Shown: in pieces, positions 35,115 through 42,991 of the stretch
Layout: the number at the start of each line of letters is the position of its first letter
Numbering within the stretch: the first letter of the stretch is position 1
Source of the DNA: a bacterium BMS3Abin03
Lineage (GTDB): Bacteria > Bacteroidota > Ignavibacteria > Ignavibacteriales > Ignavibacteriaceae
Assembly (NCBI GenBank): GCA_002898075.1
Contig: BDSV01000190.1
Coordinates: forward strand, 1-45,661
Direction: 5' to 3'
Length of the DNA stretch: 45,661 bases
The notes under the pieces: generated by a model
What the model was told of the DNA's origin: nothing
What the model saw: the letters and a program-made list of their open reading frames with translations, nothing else
Database searches by the model: none
Translations under genes and position numbers: made by a program

Positions 35115-35318
35115 AACAGATTTTGTAATAAATTGATTTAATGATGATTGACGCACATTAATTACAATAACTATCGAAAATAATAATTTGTTGGTAAAAT
35201 GACTAATAACAAAATACGAGCCAATATTAATTATTAAATACTGCTGTTTAATCGTAAATTATATTATTAAGTTTAACAAATTTTTTAGAAACCAAACTGT
35301 AAAAATCGCATCTCACTA

Positions 35319-35879
35319 ATGAACGAATCAGAGCTAATTCATAAAGCGCAGAACGGCAATAAAAAAGCTCTCGCGCAATTAGTAAAAGCTTACGAACAAA
35401 CAATTTATAATTTTGCTTTTAAGATTTGCCGCGATAAAAATAAAGCCGAACATATAATGCAGGAGACCTTTTACAGTATGGTAAAGTCGCTGCATCAATT
35501 CGACGGTAAATCGAAATTATCCACCTGGTTATATAGAATAGTTTCGAACCATTGTTTGATGTTAGCCAGGAAAATGAAAAACCGCCCCTTTGTTTCGCTT
35601 GAAGATGATGACGGCTTGTTCGAAAATAAGTATGCAGCAGATTGGAGCACATTACCTTATAAAAATACTGAGAATGAAGAGCTTAAAGAAATCCTCGATT
35701 ATGCTATCAACAAGTTATCACCGGAATATAGAATGATATTTTTACTTCGTGATGTTGAAGGATTATCTACGGAAGAAACCGCCCAGGCAACCGATCTTTC
35801 CGTGCCCGCGGTAAAATCAAGATTGCATAGAGCCAGAGCATTTTTAAGAAAAGAACTTAACGAGGCGTTTCAGCGATGA
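35319..35879 (+). CDS. ECF-type RNA polymerase sigma factor
   Basis: This 186-residue protein has only sigma regions 2 and 4, as in extracytoplasmic-function sigma factors. Region 2 (about 8-80) includes DKNKAEHIMQETFYSMVKSL and KSKLSTWLYRIVSNHCLML. Region 4 (about 125-182) has LSPEYRMIFLLRDVEGLSTE and then LSVPAVKSRLHRARAFLRKE, the -35-binding HTH. It overlaps the following zinc-finger gene by 4 bases (ATGA), the standard sigma/anti-sigma layout. A GAAACC at 35289-35294, 17 bases before TCTCA, could be an ECF-type autoregulated promoter, but it would place transcription start almost on the ATG. Confidence 0.94.
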   Translation: MNESELIHKAQNGNKKALAQLVKAYEQTIYNFAFKICRDKNKAEHIMQETFYSMVKSLHQFDGKSKLSTWLYRIVSNHCLMLARKMKNRPFVSLEDDDGLFENKYAADWSTLPYKNTENEELKEILDYAINKLSPEYRMIFLLRDVEGLSTEETAQATDLSVPAVKSRLHRARAFLRKELNEAFQR

Positions 35880-36118
35880 GTAAAGAAAAAATTTCCTGTA
35901 AAGAAGTTATGCAGCATATTTGCAATACTCTCGGCGAAGACCTCGAATCGGAAAGATGTTTAGATATTAAAAAACATCTCGATGAATGTTCAGGTTGTAA
36001 AAGTTATTTCAAAACTGTTGAAATAACAATAGATTATTACAAAAAGTATAATGTGGAAATGCCTGACGGTGCGCATGAAAGGTTGATGAAATTCCTTGAC
36101 CTAGATGATTGCGATTAA
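35876..36118 (+). CDS. Zinc-binding anti-sigma factor (ZAS type), soluble
   Basis: This 80-residue protein has the anti-sigma HxxxCxxC zinc motif at H34, C38 and C41 (KKHLDECSGCKSYF); C8 is another likely ligand. It has no membrane segment, so it is a soluble anti-sigma like those that lose zinc and release sigma on thiol oxidation (RsrA/ChrR type). It overlaps the sigma gene by 4 bases and precedes the OsmC gene by 22 bases. Its redox role is inference from motif and context. Confidence 0.88.
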   Translation: MSKEKISCKEVMQHICNTLGEDLESERCLDIKKHLDECSGCKSYFKTVEITIDYYKKYNVEMPDGAHERLMKFLDLDDCD

Positions 36119-36140
36119 TATTTTAACTGCCTGATTACGA

Positions 36141-36572
36141 ATGGAAGATTCTTATTGGTATTATACTTCTGTAAAGTGGGATGAGGGAAGGGTAGGAACT
36201 TTATCCGCTCCCGGTTTAGATCCTATTAAAGTTGCAACTCCCCCGGAATTTCCGAAAGGAGTTCCGAATATCTGGTCTCCCGAGCATACGTTTGTAGCTT
36301 CGGTAAATGTCTGTTTGATGACTACTTTTATTGCGATAGCTGAAAATTCAAAACTTGAGATTGAAGATTATTCCTGCAATGCAAGCGGCAAGATAGAAAA
36401 GGTCGATGGAAAATTTATGTTCAGCAGGATTGAATTGAATCCGGTTATAAAAATAAAATTTGAAAAAGATATCGAAAGAGCCGGAAGAATTATTCGGAAG
36501 GCAGAAAATATTTGTCTTATCTCAAATTCAATTAAAAGTGAAATTATTCTTACACCACGAATAATTACCTAA
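36141..36572 (+). CDS. OsmC/Ohr-family protein (probable peroxide reductase)
   Basis: This 143-residue protein belongs to the OsmC family, whose members reduce organic hydroperoxides with two cysteines. The two expected cysteines are present: C58 in FVASVNVCLMTTF and C125 in KAENICLISNSI. The SPEHTFVASVNVC stretch is family-typical. It follows the sigma/anti-sigma pair by 22 bases, so it is probably part of their operon and may be the main output of that stress response. There is a third Cys (C79). Confidence 0.9.
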   Translation: MEDSYWYYTSVKWDEGRVGTLSAPGLDPIKVATPPEFPKGVPNIWSPEHTFVASVNVCLMTTFIAIAENSKLEIEDYSCNASGKIEKVDGKFMFSRIELNPVIKIKFEKDIERAGRIIRKAENICLISNSIKSEIILTPRIIT

Positions 36573-36603
36573 TTATTACAAATAAAATTCTTAAATTTAC
36601 CTG

Positions 36604-36718
36604 AGTTGACCGCCCAAAATATTAAACTTTTAAAACAGTTAATAATTCAAGTTATCGTGTTTAAAAAAATAATAACAATTTAACCGTTTGAACGGTTTAC
36701 TAAAGCTAACGGTCAACT
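36604..36718. repeat. Inverted repeats between the stress unit and the rhodanese gene
   Basis: AGTTGACCG (36604-36612) has an exact inverted copy, CGGTCAACT, at 36710-36718. Inside lies a near-palindrome: AACCGTT (36682-36688), TG, AACGGTT (36691-36697). They could form a long paired RNA or bind a dimeric regulator. No coding frame is evident. Confidence 0.6.
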
Positions 36719-36729
36719 TGAGACCTTTA

Positions 36730-36747
36730 AAAAGGCATTTGCCTTTT
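36730..36747 (+). terminator. Candidate terminator of the sigma/OsmC unit
   Basis: AAAAGGC (36730-36736) pairs with GCCTTTT (36741-36747) around an ATTT loop. The T tract is short and part of the stem. It is about 160 bases after the OsmC stop, so the assignment is tentative. Confidence 0.4.
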
Positions 36748-36763
36748 ATCATTAAATTAGTAA

Positions 36764-36816
36764 CCTCACAGGAGCGGTCGCTAGCAGTAAATTGAAAAAC
36801 AAGTATTTAAGTGAGG
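36764..36816 (+). other. Possible structured leader of the rhodanese gene
   Basis: CCTCAC (36764-36769) can pair with GTGAGG (36811-36816), closing a 41-base region with the GC-rich segment GGAGCGGTCGCTAGCAG. The stretch ends 50 bases before the rhodanese ATG. No known riboswitch motif was recognised. Confidence 0.35.
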
Positions 36817-36865
36817 CAATACTTTATCTTTTTCAAAACACGAATGTTAAATGAAGGAGCAAAAT

Positions 36866-37258
36866 ATGAAACTACCTGCTGCAATTGTGCTGAGCTTGAT
36901 ATTAATATCAATGTTTTCTTTAAGCTGGGCGCAAATCGAAAAAAAACAATCTATTACTGTAAATGAATTTCGTGAAATGATGAAAACGGATTCAAACTTA
37001 GTTGTGCTCGATGTAAGAAATCCACAGGAACTAAAAGATAAAACACTCGGGCATATCGAAGGAGTAATTAACATACCCGTTCAGGTTCTCGAATCGAGGA
37101 TAAAAGAGTTAGATGATTATAAAGATAAAGATATTGCAGTAATTTGCAGGTCTGGACGCAGATCGAAAATAGCAACTGAAATACTTTTGAAATATGGTTT
37201 TAACGCATTTAATGTAGAGGGGGGAATGATTAAATACCGTGCGACGGAGAAAAAATGA
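36866..37258 (+). CDS. Periplasmic rhodanese-like protein
   Basis: This 130-residue single-domain rhodanese has a signal peptide (MKLPAAIVLSLILISMFSLS, cleaved near WAQ). The domain has LVVLDVRNPQELKDK, GHIEGVINIPV and the active loop VICRSGRRSKIA, whose Cys would carry the persulfide. Secreted rhodaneses handle sulfane sulphur or thiosulfate; the substrate here is unknown. I start at ATG 36866 because AAGGAG lies 6 bases upstream and the signal peptide begins there; ATG 36851 would add five polar residues. A terminator follows directly. Confidence 0.92.
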   Translation: MKLPAAIVLSLILISMFSLSWAQIEKKQSITVNEFREMMKTDSNLVVLDVRNPQELKDKTLGHIEGVINIPVQVLESRIKELDDYKDKDIAVICRSGRRSKIATEILLKYGFNAFNVEGGMIKYRATEKK

Positions 37259-37268
37259 TTGTCTTTGG

Positions 37269-37305
37269 GAGCTGTTGGTTTAATCCGACAGCTCTTTCAA
37301 TTTTC
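37269..37305 (+). terminator. Rho-independent terminator after the rhodanese gene
   Basis: GAGCTGT (37269-37275) pairs with ACAGCTC (37288-37294), with two further G-C pairs inside, and is followed by TTTCAATTTT. It starts 10 bases after the rhodanese stop. Confidence 0.8.
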
Positions 37306-37574
37306 CCCCCGGCTTTTTGTTTTGAAAATTTATCCCTGAAATCCACTCCCGGAAATTCCAATACTTTCAATATAAACTTTTCGGAATTCTCCGGATTTGT
37401 GTCTGGCATGCCGCCAAAAATGGTTCGGCGAAAAATCCATCAACCTAAGAATGAATTTATTTTATAATTTAGCTGATAGTATTTTTGTAGCTTTAATGAA
37501 TCGCTTTTCTTCTGATTGTAAATGAATTATTTTTGGAACTAATAAAATCAAACCATGGTCATGGTGAAGTTGAA
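37306..37574. other. Intergenic region before the amylase gene
   Basis: With the terminator before it, this gives a gap of about 316 bases between the rhodanese stop and the amylase start. I see no convincing gene or repeat. A plus-strand frame through 37255-37467 has no coding character. The amylase promoter should lie in the AT-rich part after 37450, but I could not pick one. Confidence 0.6.
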
Positions 37575-39458
37575 ATGAAATTACTAATCAGACTGATAAT
37601 TTTTACATTTTTGTATTATTCATTTACTTTAGCTCAGGATGATAATATGAAAAAGAAATCTAGCGGGCATCCGTTTCTTATAAAAAACGAGTTTGTTCCC
37701 GGCTGGGCAAAGAAAGTAGTTTGGTATCAAATTTTTCCCGGGAGGTTTAGAAACGGTGACCCGGCTAACGATCCTACATTAGAGAGCATCAAAGGAGCGT
37801 TTCCACACGATACGACTTCACCATGGAAAATCCATCGCTGGACATCCGATTGGTACGAGCTTCAACCATACGAAAAGAAAAGCCGGAAAGATATTTGGTT
37901 TAATATTCAAAGAAGAAGATACGGCGGAGACTTGCAGGGGATAATAGACAAACTGGATTATTTGAAAGACCTCGGAATAGGAGCTATCTACCTCAACCCC
38001 GTTTTCTGGTCTCCATCTTCTCATAAATACGATGCGGCAACTTATCATCATATCGATCCTTACTTTGGTCCCGACCCCGATGGTGATAAAAAATTAATTG
38101 CAAATGAAACACCGGATGATCCATCTACATGGGTTTGGACTTCGGCAGATAAACTTTTTCTTAAGTTAATTGAAGAAGTTCACAACCGCCAGATGAAAAT
38201 AATTATGGACGGTGTGTTCAATCATATGGGAATAAATAGCTGGGCGTTCAGGGATGTTGCCGAAAATCAGCAGGAATCCAGGTATAAGGATTGGTTTAAT
38301 ATTACCTCGTGGGATGATTCTGTTAAAGGAACCACGTTTCAATATAAGGGCTGGTATGGTGTGAAAGAATTACCCGAGCTTAAACAAAATAGCGATGGCA
38401 TTGTTGACTTACCGAAGAAATATATTTTTAACATCACAAAAAGATGGATGGACCCCGACGGAAATGGTAACCCTTCAGACGGTATAGACGGCTGGCGGCT
38501 AGACGTTGCATTTATGATCAAGCACAATTTCTGGAAAGAATGGCGGAAGCTTGTTAAGTCGATCAATGCGCAAGCTTTTCTAACCGCTGAAATTGTAGAT
38601 GATATTAAAATATTACAAACTTATCTTAAAGGCGATGAATTTGATGCGGTTATGAATTACAATTTTCTTTTTACAACTGCCGAATATTTTATAGATGATA
38701 CAACAGCCATATCTACAAGTGAATTTAATGAAAAGCTGAAAGAGCTTAGAGATGTCTTACCTCCGGCTGTAAGCTACGTGCAGATGAACCTGTTCGACAG
38801 CCACGATACGCAAAGATTGGCTTCGCATATTGTAAACAGAGACAAATATAAAATTCGTGATTGGGCAAAAAGTTTCAATTTAACAAAAGGGTCGAATCCG
38901 GATTACGATACCCGCAAGCCGGATAATGATGAAATAAAGTTGATGAAGCTTATGTTAATATTTCAGATGACTTATGTGGGTGCGCCTTATATTTATTACG
39001 GTGATGAAGCCGGTATGTGGGGCGCTAACGACCCCGATTGCCGCAAGCCGATGGTTTGGGCAGACATGCAGTATGATACCGAAGTTTACTTGCCTGATCA
39101 AACAAAAAAAGACCCTGCCGATTCTGTCTTTTTCAATAATGACTTATTCGATTTTTATAAAAAATTAATCCGTATCAGGAATAATTATGAAGTGCTTCAA
39201 TTAGGTGAATTTAACGTGCTGGCAATCAGCGATGAATTGGGTATTTATGTTTACGAAAGAAAATATGGCAAACAGAAAATAATTGTTGCACTGAATAAAG
39301 GCAAAAAGAAAGAGTTGGTAAGTTTAAATATTAATCATAAAGGGTTTCTTAAAGACTTATTAAACCCTAACAGAAAAGTAAGAGCAGCGGGCGGTATGAT
39401 AGTTTTTTCAATCAGACCGAAAGAAGGTCGTATTCTGTTGGTAGATGATTCTAAATAA
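37575..39458 (+). CDS. Secreted GH13 alpha-amylase-family enzyme
   Basis: This 627-residue glycoside hydrolase is exported (signal peptide MKLLIRLIIFTFLYYSFTLA, then Q). The TIM-barrel has all GH13 catalytic residues: nucleophile D310 (GWRLDVAF), acid/base E339 (LTAEIVDD) and D411 (DSHDTQR). Earlier conserved regions are IIMDGVFNHMG and the N-terminal QIFPGRFRNGDPAND, the latter like neopullulanase and cyclomaltodextrinase types. A C-terminal beta domain (from about 540) ends the protein. It probably cleaves starch, maltodextrin or related glucans in the periplasm or outside. I start at ATG 37575, not the TTG at 37533, because the signal peptide begins there. Confidence 0.94.
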   Translation: MKLLIRLIIFTFLYYSFTLAQDDNMKKKSSGHPFLIKNEFVPGWAKKVVWYQIFPGRFRNGDPANDPTLESIKGAFPHDTTSPWKIHRWTSDWYELQPYEKKSRKDIWFNIQRRRYGGDLQGIIDKLDYLKDLGIGAIYLNPVFWSPSSHKYDAATYHHIDPYFGPDPDGDKKLIANETPDDPSTWVWTSADKLFLKLIEEVHNRQMKIIMDGVFNHMGINSWAFRDVAENQQESRYKDWFNITSWDDSVKGTTFQYKGWYGVKELPELKQNSDGIVDLPKKYIFNITKRWMDPDGNGNPSDGIDGWRLDVAFMIKHNFWKEWRKLVKSINAQAFLTAEIVDDIKILQTYLKGDEFDAVMNYNFLFTTAEYFIDDTTAISTSEFNEKLKELRDVLPPAVSYVQMNLFDSHDTQRLASHIVNRDKYKIRDWAKSFNLTKGSNPDYDTRKPDNDEIKLMKLMLIFQMTYVGAPYIYYGDEAGMWGANDPDCRKPMVWADMQYDTEVYLPDQTKKDPADSVFFNNDLFDFYKKLIRIRNNYEVLQLGEFNVLAISDELGIYVYERKYGKQKIIVALNKGKKKELVSLNINHKGFLKDLLNPNRKVRAAGGMIVFSIRPKEGRILLVDDSK

Positions 39459-39485
39459 AAAGTGAGTAAGTCTTTATAAGATATT

Positions 39486-39770
39486 TTAATCTTTTATCTT
39501 CACTCCTTTCCAGAAAGCCACATAGTTTTTTATTTGCAAGGCAGCGTCTTTCGGGTTTGGATAATACCAGGCAGCATCTTGATTCACGTTTCCGTCAACC
39601 TCAATTGTGTAGTAACTTGCCTCACCTTTCCATGGACAGGTTGTATGAGTTGAACTGTTTTTGAAATATTCTTTGTTCATGGAACCGGGTGGAAAGTAAT
39701 GATTCCGTTCCACAATAATTGTTACGTCACTTTCGGCGAGCACTTTATTATTCCATATTGCTTTGGGCAT
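39486..39770 (-). CDS. DUF427-domain protein
   Basis: This 94-residue small protein fits the DUF427 family, recognised by AIWNNKVLAESD, YFPPGSMNKEYF, TTCPWKGEASYYTIEVDG and AAWYYPNPKDAA. Members are small, beta-rich, and of unknown function. It converges with the amylase gene with a 27-base gap. Its own upstream region is shared with a 430-base gap before the TonB receptor gene. Confidence 0.92.
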   Translation of the reverse strand: MPKAIWNNKVLAESDVTIIVERNHYFPPGSMNKEYFKNSSTHTTCPWKGEASYYTIEVDGNVNQDAAWYYPNPKDAALQIKNYVAFWKGVKIKD

Positions 39771-40202
39771 TTCGCATCCATTTTTTAACTGATATTTATT
39801 TTCCTGGTGTAATCTAACAAGAAATAAAGAAAAAGCAGAACCGGCAAACGACCTTATTTTTTTAGGTTACCGTAACAATATTTTTGCAACAGAAAGTAAA
39901 ATTTTTTTTATTAAATTGAATTTAAAATATCTTTTACTAAATTCAGTTTTAAGTTTAAATAAATTAATAGTGAAGCCGAATAACTCGGCTTTTTATGTAA
40001 TTGTAAACGCTCTTTAAAAAGTAACTTACTTCAACAAAAATATTTTTGGCTTTGAGTTTTAAATAATTGTGAATACTTTTGCCGCAATTTAAAAAGAATA
40101 TTTGGTTTGGTCTTTTATTAAAGGTTATGTAATGACAAAAAGCAATCTTAATTTTTCATTGAGTGATTCTATAGAGAATTCTTTTACCGTCCGGAGGTAT
40201 AT
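39771..40202. other. 432-base intergenic region before the TonB receptor
   Basis: This very AT-rich region divides the minus-strand DUF427 gene from the plus-strand receptor gene. It holds a small palindrome GTTACCGTAAC near 39868 and an isolated terminator-like hairpin (39973-39995), annotated separately. No coding frame is evident. Promoters for both flanking genes must lie here. Confidence 0.65.
39973..39995 (+). terminator. Isolated terminator-like hairpin
   Basis: AAGCCGA (39973-39979) pairs with TCGGCTT (39985-39991) around an ATAAC loop, then three more T residues. The nearest plus-strand gene upstream ends more than 500 bases earlier, so it may end a small RNA or act as an attenuator in a long leader for the receptor gene. 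Confidence 0.55.
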
Positions 40203-42956
40203 ATGAGAAAAATTTTACAGTTAATTATTCTTACATTTCTCTTCTTACTACATAGTCTAACATTTGCTCAGACGGGCAAGATTACCGGTAGAGTGGTCGA
40301 CGGCATGACAAACGAACCATTGCCATTTGTAAACATTATTATTATCGGCACAAGCATAGGCGCAGCTACAGATATAGACGGATACTATACTATAATCGGT
40401 GTAAGACCGGGTACTTATTCTGTCAAAGCATCTGCAATCGGTTATAATTCTGTTATTTCTGAAAATGTAAAAGTTTCAATAGACCTTACTACTAAAATTG
40501 ATTTCCAACTTTTTGAAACAAGTGTTGAGCTGAAGGAAGAGGTTGTAGTTATTGCAAAAAAGCCGCTCGTTACAAAGGACTTAACATCGACAACGGCGAT
40601 AATAAGTTCTGATGAAATTAAAGTTCTGCCTGTAACTGAATTTCAGGAAGTTCTAAGACTGAAAGCAGGGATTGTCGGCGGTAGTGTGCGCGGTGGTAGA
40701 AGAGGCGAAGTTGTTTATGCTATTGACGGGGTTCCTGTAACAGATGTGTATGACGGCTCTACGGTGGTAGATGTTAATGTTAATTCAATTGACGAGCTGC
40801 AATTTGTAAGCGGTGCGTTTAATGCAGAATACGGCAGGGCTCTTTCGGGGTATGTTAATATTGCAACTAAAGAAGGCGGGAACCGGTTTACCGGTGTAGT
40901 TACTTCCTATATCGGAGATTACGTGAGTACAGGGACAAATATTTTTCGTGGTATCGATAAAATCAACCCGGCGTCGATTCACGACTTCGAAGGAAACCTG
41001 AGCGGTCCTATCATATCTAATATGTTAACTTTCTACGCTAATGTAAGATATATTTACTTTGGCGGGTGGTTAAATGCCAAAAGAGTTTTTCAACCCTGGG
41101 ATATTACAATTAATAATGGTCCATCGCTGCCTGTTGAAGAAAGATATAGTATAGATTCTACCGGTGACGGTAAGTTTGTGTCTATGAACTCGAATGAAAA
41201 AAAGTACGGACAGGCAAAACTGACTTTTAAACCTTTTGTCGGTATAAAAATAAATTATAACCTGATTATGGATTATGTTAAATATAGAGATTATGACCAT
41301 ATGTTTAGCTATAATCCTGATGGAGACTTTAAAAAATTCCGTACCGGTATTACAAATATTCTTTCACTTATTCACACTTTAAGTTCCAAAACTTTTTATC
41401 AGGCGAACTTCACTTATTTCTTTAAAAGGTTCAGACAATTTGTTTACGAAGACCCCAACGACCCGCGGTGGACGCATGATAAGCTGCTGGATCAGGAACC
41501 TAAGGATGTACCGAGTTTTAAGACCGGGGGGACGAAAAGCTCGCAATTCAAGCGCACGACAAATACGTATGGATTTAAAATCGATTTAACTTCACAGGTA
41601 AATCGCGTTAACCTTGTAAAATTAGGGTTCGAGTTTAACACACACACGCTGTCATTTGATAATATTAATCTTCTTCAGGATGCATCGATTGCCGACCCGC
41701 AGGAAACCGGTAACCCTTTTGTTAAACGTCATATCCCAGACCTTTTGGACCCTAATGAAAACCTTTCAATCGACCGGTACATCAGAAAACCTATAGAAAT
41801 ATCGGGATATATTCAGGATAAATTAGAATTCGATGCATTTATAATTAATGCCGGAGTTCGTGTCGATTATTTTAAAACGGATGGACTTATTCTTAATGAT
41901 CCGACCGACCCGGATATTTACCGCCCTAGGAGACCGGAAAATTTAGCGCTCACACTTGAAGAGCGAAAAGCCAAATGGTACCGCAATCCCCAATCGAGCT
42001 TACAGTTCAGCCCCCGTTTGGGGGTGGCATTCCCGATTACCGATCGCGGTGTTGTACATTTTTCCTATGGTCACTTTTTCCAGATCCCGAACTTCGAACT
42101 GCTCTATACAAATCCGGAATATAAATTTGGGCAGGGTACCGGCAACCTCGGAATTGCTGGTAACCCCGAGCTGAAACCCCAGCAAACGATTAGTGGTGAA
42201 GTCGGCGTCCAGCAAGCTTTCTCCGATGATATTTCAATCGATCTAACAATGTACTTCAGAGATATTAGAAACCTTGCGGGTACAAGAGCCGATGAGATCA
42301 GACTGTTTGGCGGCTCGGCATCTTACAGCCAGTATGTAAATAGCGATTTTGGTTCGGTATTGGGAGTAGTTTTTACGCTGACCAAAAGATTATCGAATAA
42401 TTGGGCTGCTACTATTGATTACACATTTCAACAAGCTAAAGGCAATGCATCCGACCCTGCTGCAACACGAAACCAAATTGCCGGTGGCGAACAGCCCGAA
42501 ATACAGCTTGTTCGGTTAAACTGGGATCAAACCCATACTTTGAATTTTACTTTTTCTTACAATACAGAAGACCTGTGGGGTTTTGCATTTATTGGTAGAT
42601 ACGGAAGCGGCTTTCCATATACCCCGGATTTCTCTCTGAATGTATCGTCATTACTCACTAATGCTTCCCTTAAACCGCCTACATTCAATGTCGATTTAAG
42701 AGCGTATAAAGATTTTATGTTGGGGTCTTCGTTAAGACTCAGTTTCTTCATGCGTGTTTATAATTTGTTTGATATTCGGAATGAAATTAATGTTTATAAC
42801 GATAGCGGAACAGCCGATTTTACAATTGAAGAATTTTTAAGAAGAAATGACGGCAACCCGAATTTTCTTGTTAATTCATTGGATGAATACTACAGGAATC
42901 CTACATTCTATTCGGAACCGAGAAGAGTTGAAGTAGGTGCCAGTTTCTTTTTCTAA
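40203..42956 (+). CDS. TonB-dependent receptor with carboxypeptidase-regulatory-like domain
   Basis: This 917-residue outer-membrane protein has a signal peptide (about 1-22), a carboxypeptidase-regulatory-like beta-sandwich (about 24-115: KITGRVVDGMTNEPLPFVN, DGYYTIIGVRPGTYSVKAS), a plug domain (about 120-230, with GGRRGEVVYAIDGVPVTD), and a C-terminal 22-stranded-type barrel ending in Phe (VEVGASFFF). It takes up a substrate using TonB energy; the ligand is unknown. GGAGG lies 5 bases before the ATG. The next gene starts 35 bases on, and pairs of receptor and large secreted partner are common in this group. It lacks the SusC-type gene order with a SusD lipoprotein. Confidence 0.94.
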   Translation: MRKILQLIILTFLFLLHSLTFAQTGKITGRVVDGMTNEPLPFVNIIIIGTSIGAATDIDGYYTIIGVRPGTYSVKASAIGYNSVISENVKVSIDLTTKIDFQLFETSVELKEEVVVIAKKPLVTKDLTSTTAIISSDEIKVLPVTEFQEVLRLKAGIVGGSVRGGRRGEVVYAIDGVPVTDVYDGSTVVDVNVNSIDELQFVSGAFNAEYGRALSGYVNIATKEGGNRFTGVVTSYIGDYVSTGTNIFRGIDKINPASIHDFEGNLSGPIISNMLTFYANVRYIYFGGWLNAKRVFQPWDITINNGPSLPVEERYSIDSTGDGKFVSMNSNEKKYGQAKLTFKPFVGIKINYNLIMDYVKYRDYDHMFSYNPDGDFKKFRTGITNILSLIHTLSSKTFYQANFTYFFKRFRQFVYEDPNDPRWTHDKLLDQEPKDVPSFKTGGTKSSQFKRTTNTYGFKIDLTSQVNRVNLVKLGFEFNTHTLSFDNINLLQDASIADPQETGNPFVKRHIPDLLDPNENLSIDRYIRKPIEISGYIQDKLEFDAFIINAGVRVDYFKTDGLILNDPTDPDIYRPRRPENLALTLEERKAKWYRNPQSSLQFSPRLGVAFPITDRGVVHFSYGHFFQIPNFELLYTNPEYKFGQGTGNLGIAGNPELKPQQTISGEVGVQQAFSDDISIDLTMYFRDIRNLAGTRADEIRLFGGSASYSQYVNSDFGSVLGVVFTLTKRLSNNWAATIDYTFQQAKGNASDPAATRNQIAGGEQPEIQLVRLNWDQTHTLNFTFSYNTEDLWGFAFIGRYGSGFPYTPDFSLNVSSLLTNASLKPPTFNVDLRAYKDFMLGSSLRLSFFMRVYNLFDIRNEINVYNDSGTADFTIEEFLRRNDGNPNFLVNSLDEYYRNPTFYSEPRRVEVGASFFF

Positions 42957-42991
42957 AATAAGAAGAAAGGTTTAATTAACGGATTACAATT

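Noticed and set aside
36764-36816. preQ1 or SAM riboswitch in the rhodanese leader
   Set aside because: The stem and GC-rich core do not match any motif I know; reported only as an unknown leader.
37255-37467. Plus-strand frame across the terminator after the rhodanese gene
   Set aside because: It overlaps a strong terminator, has no ribosome site and reads as non-coding composition.
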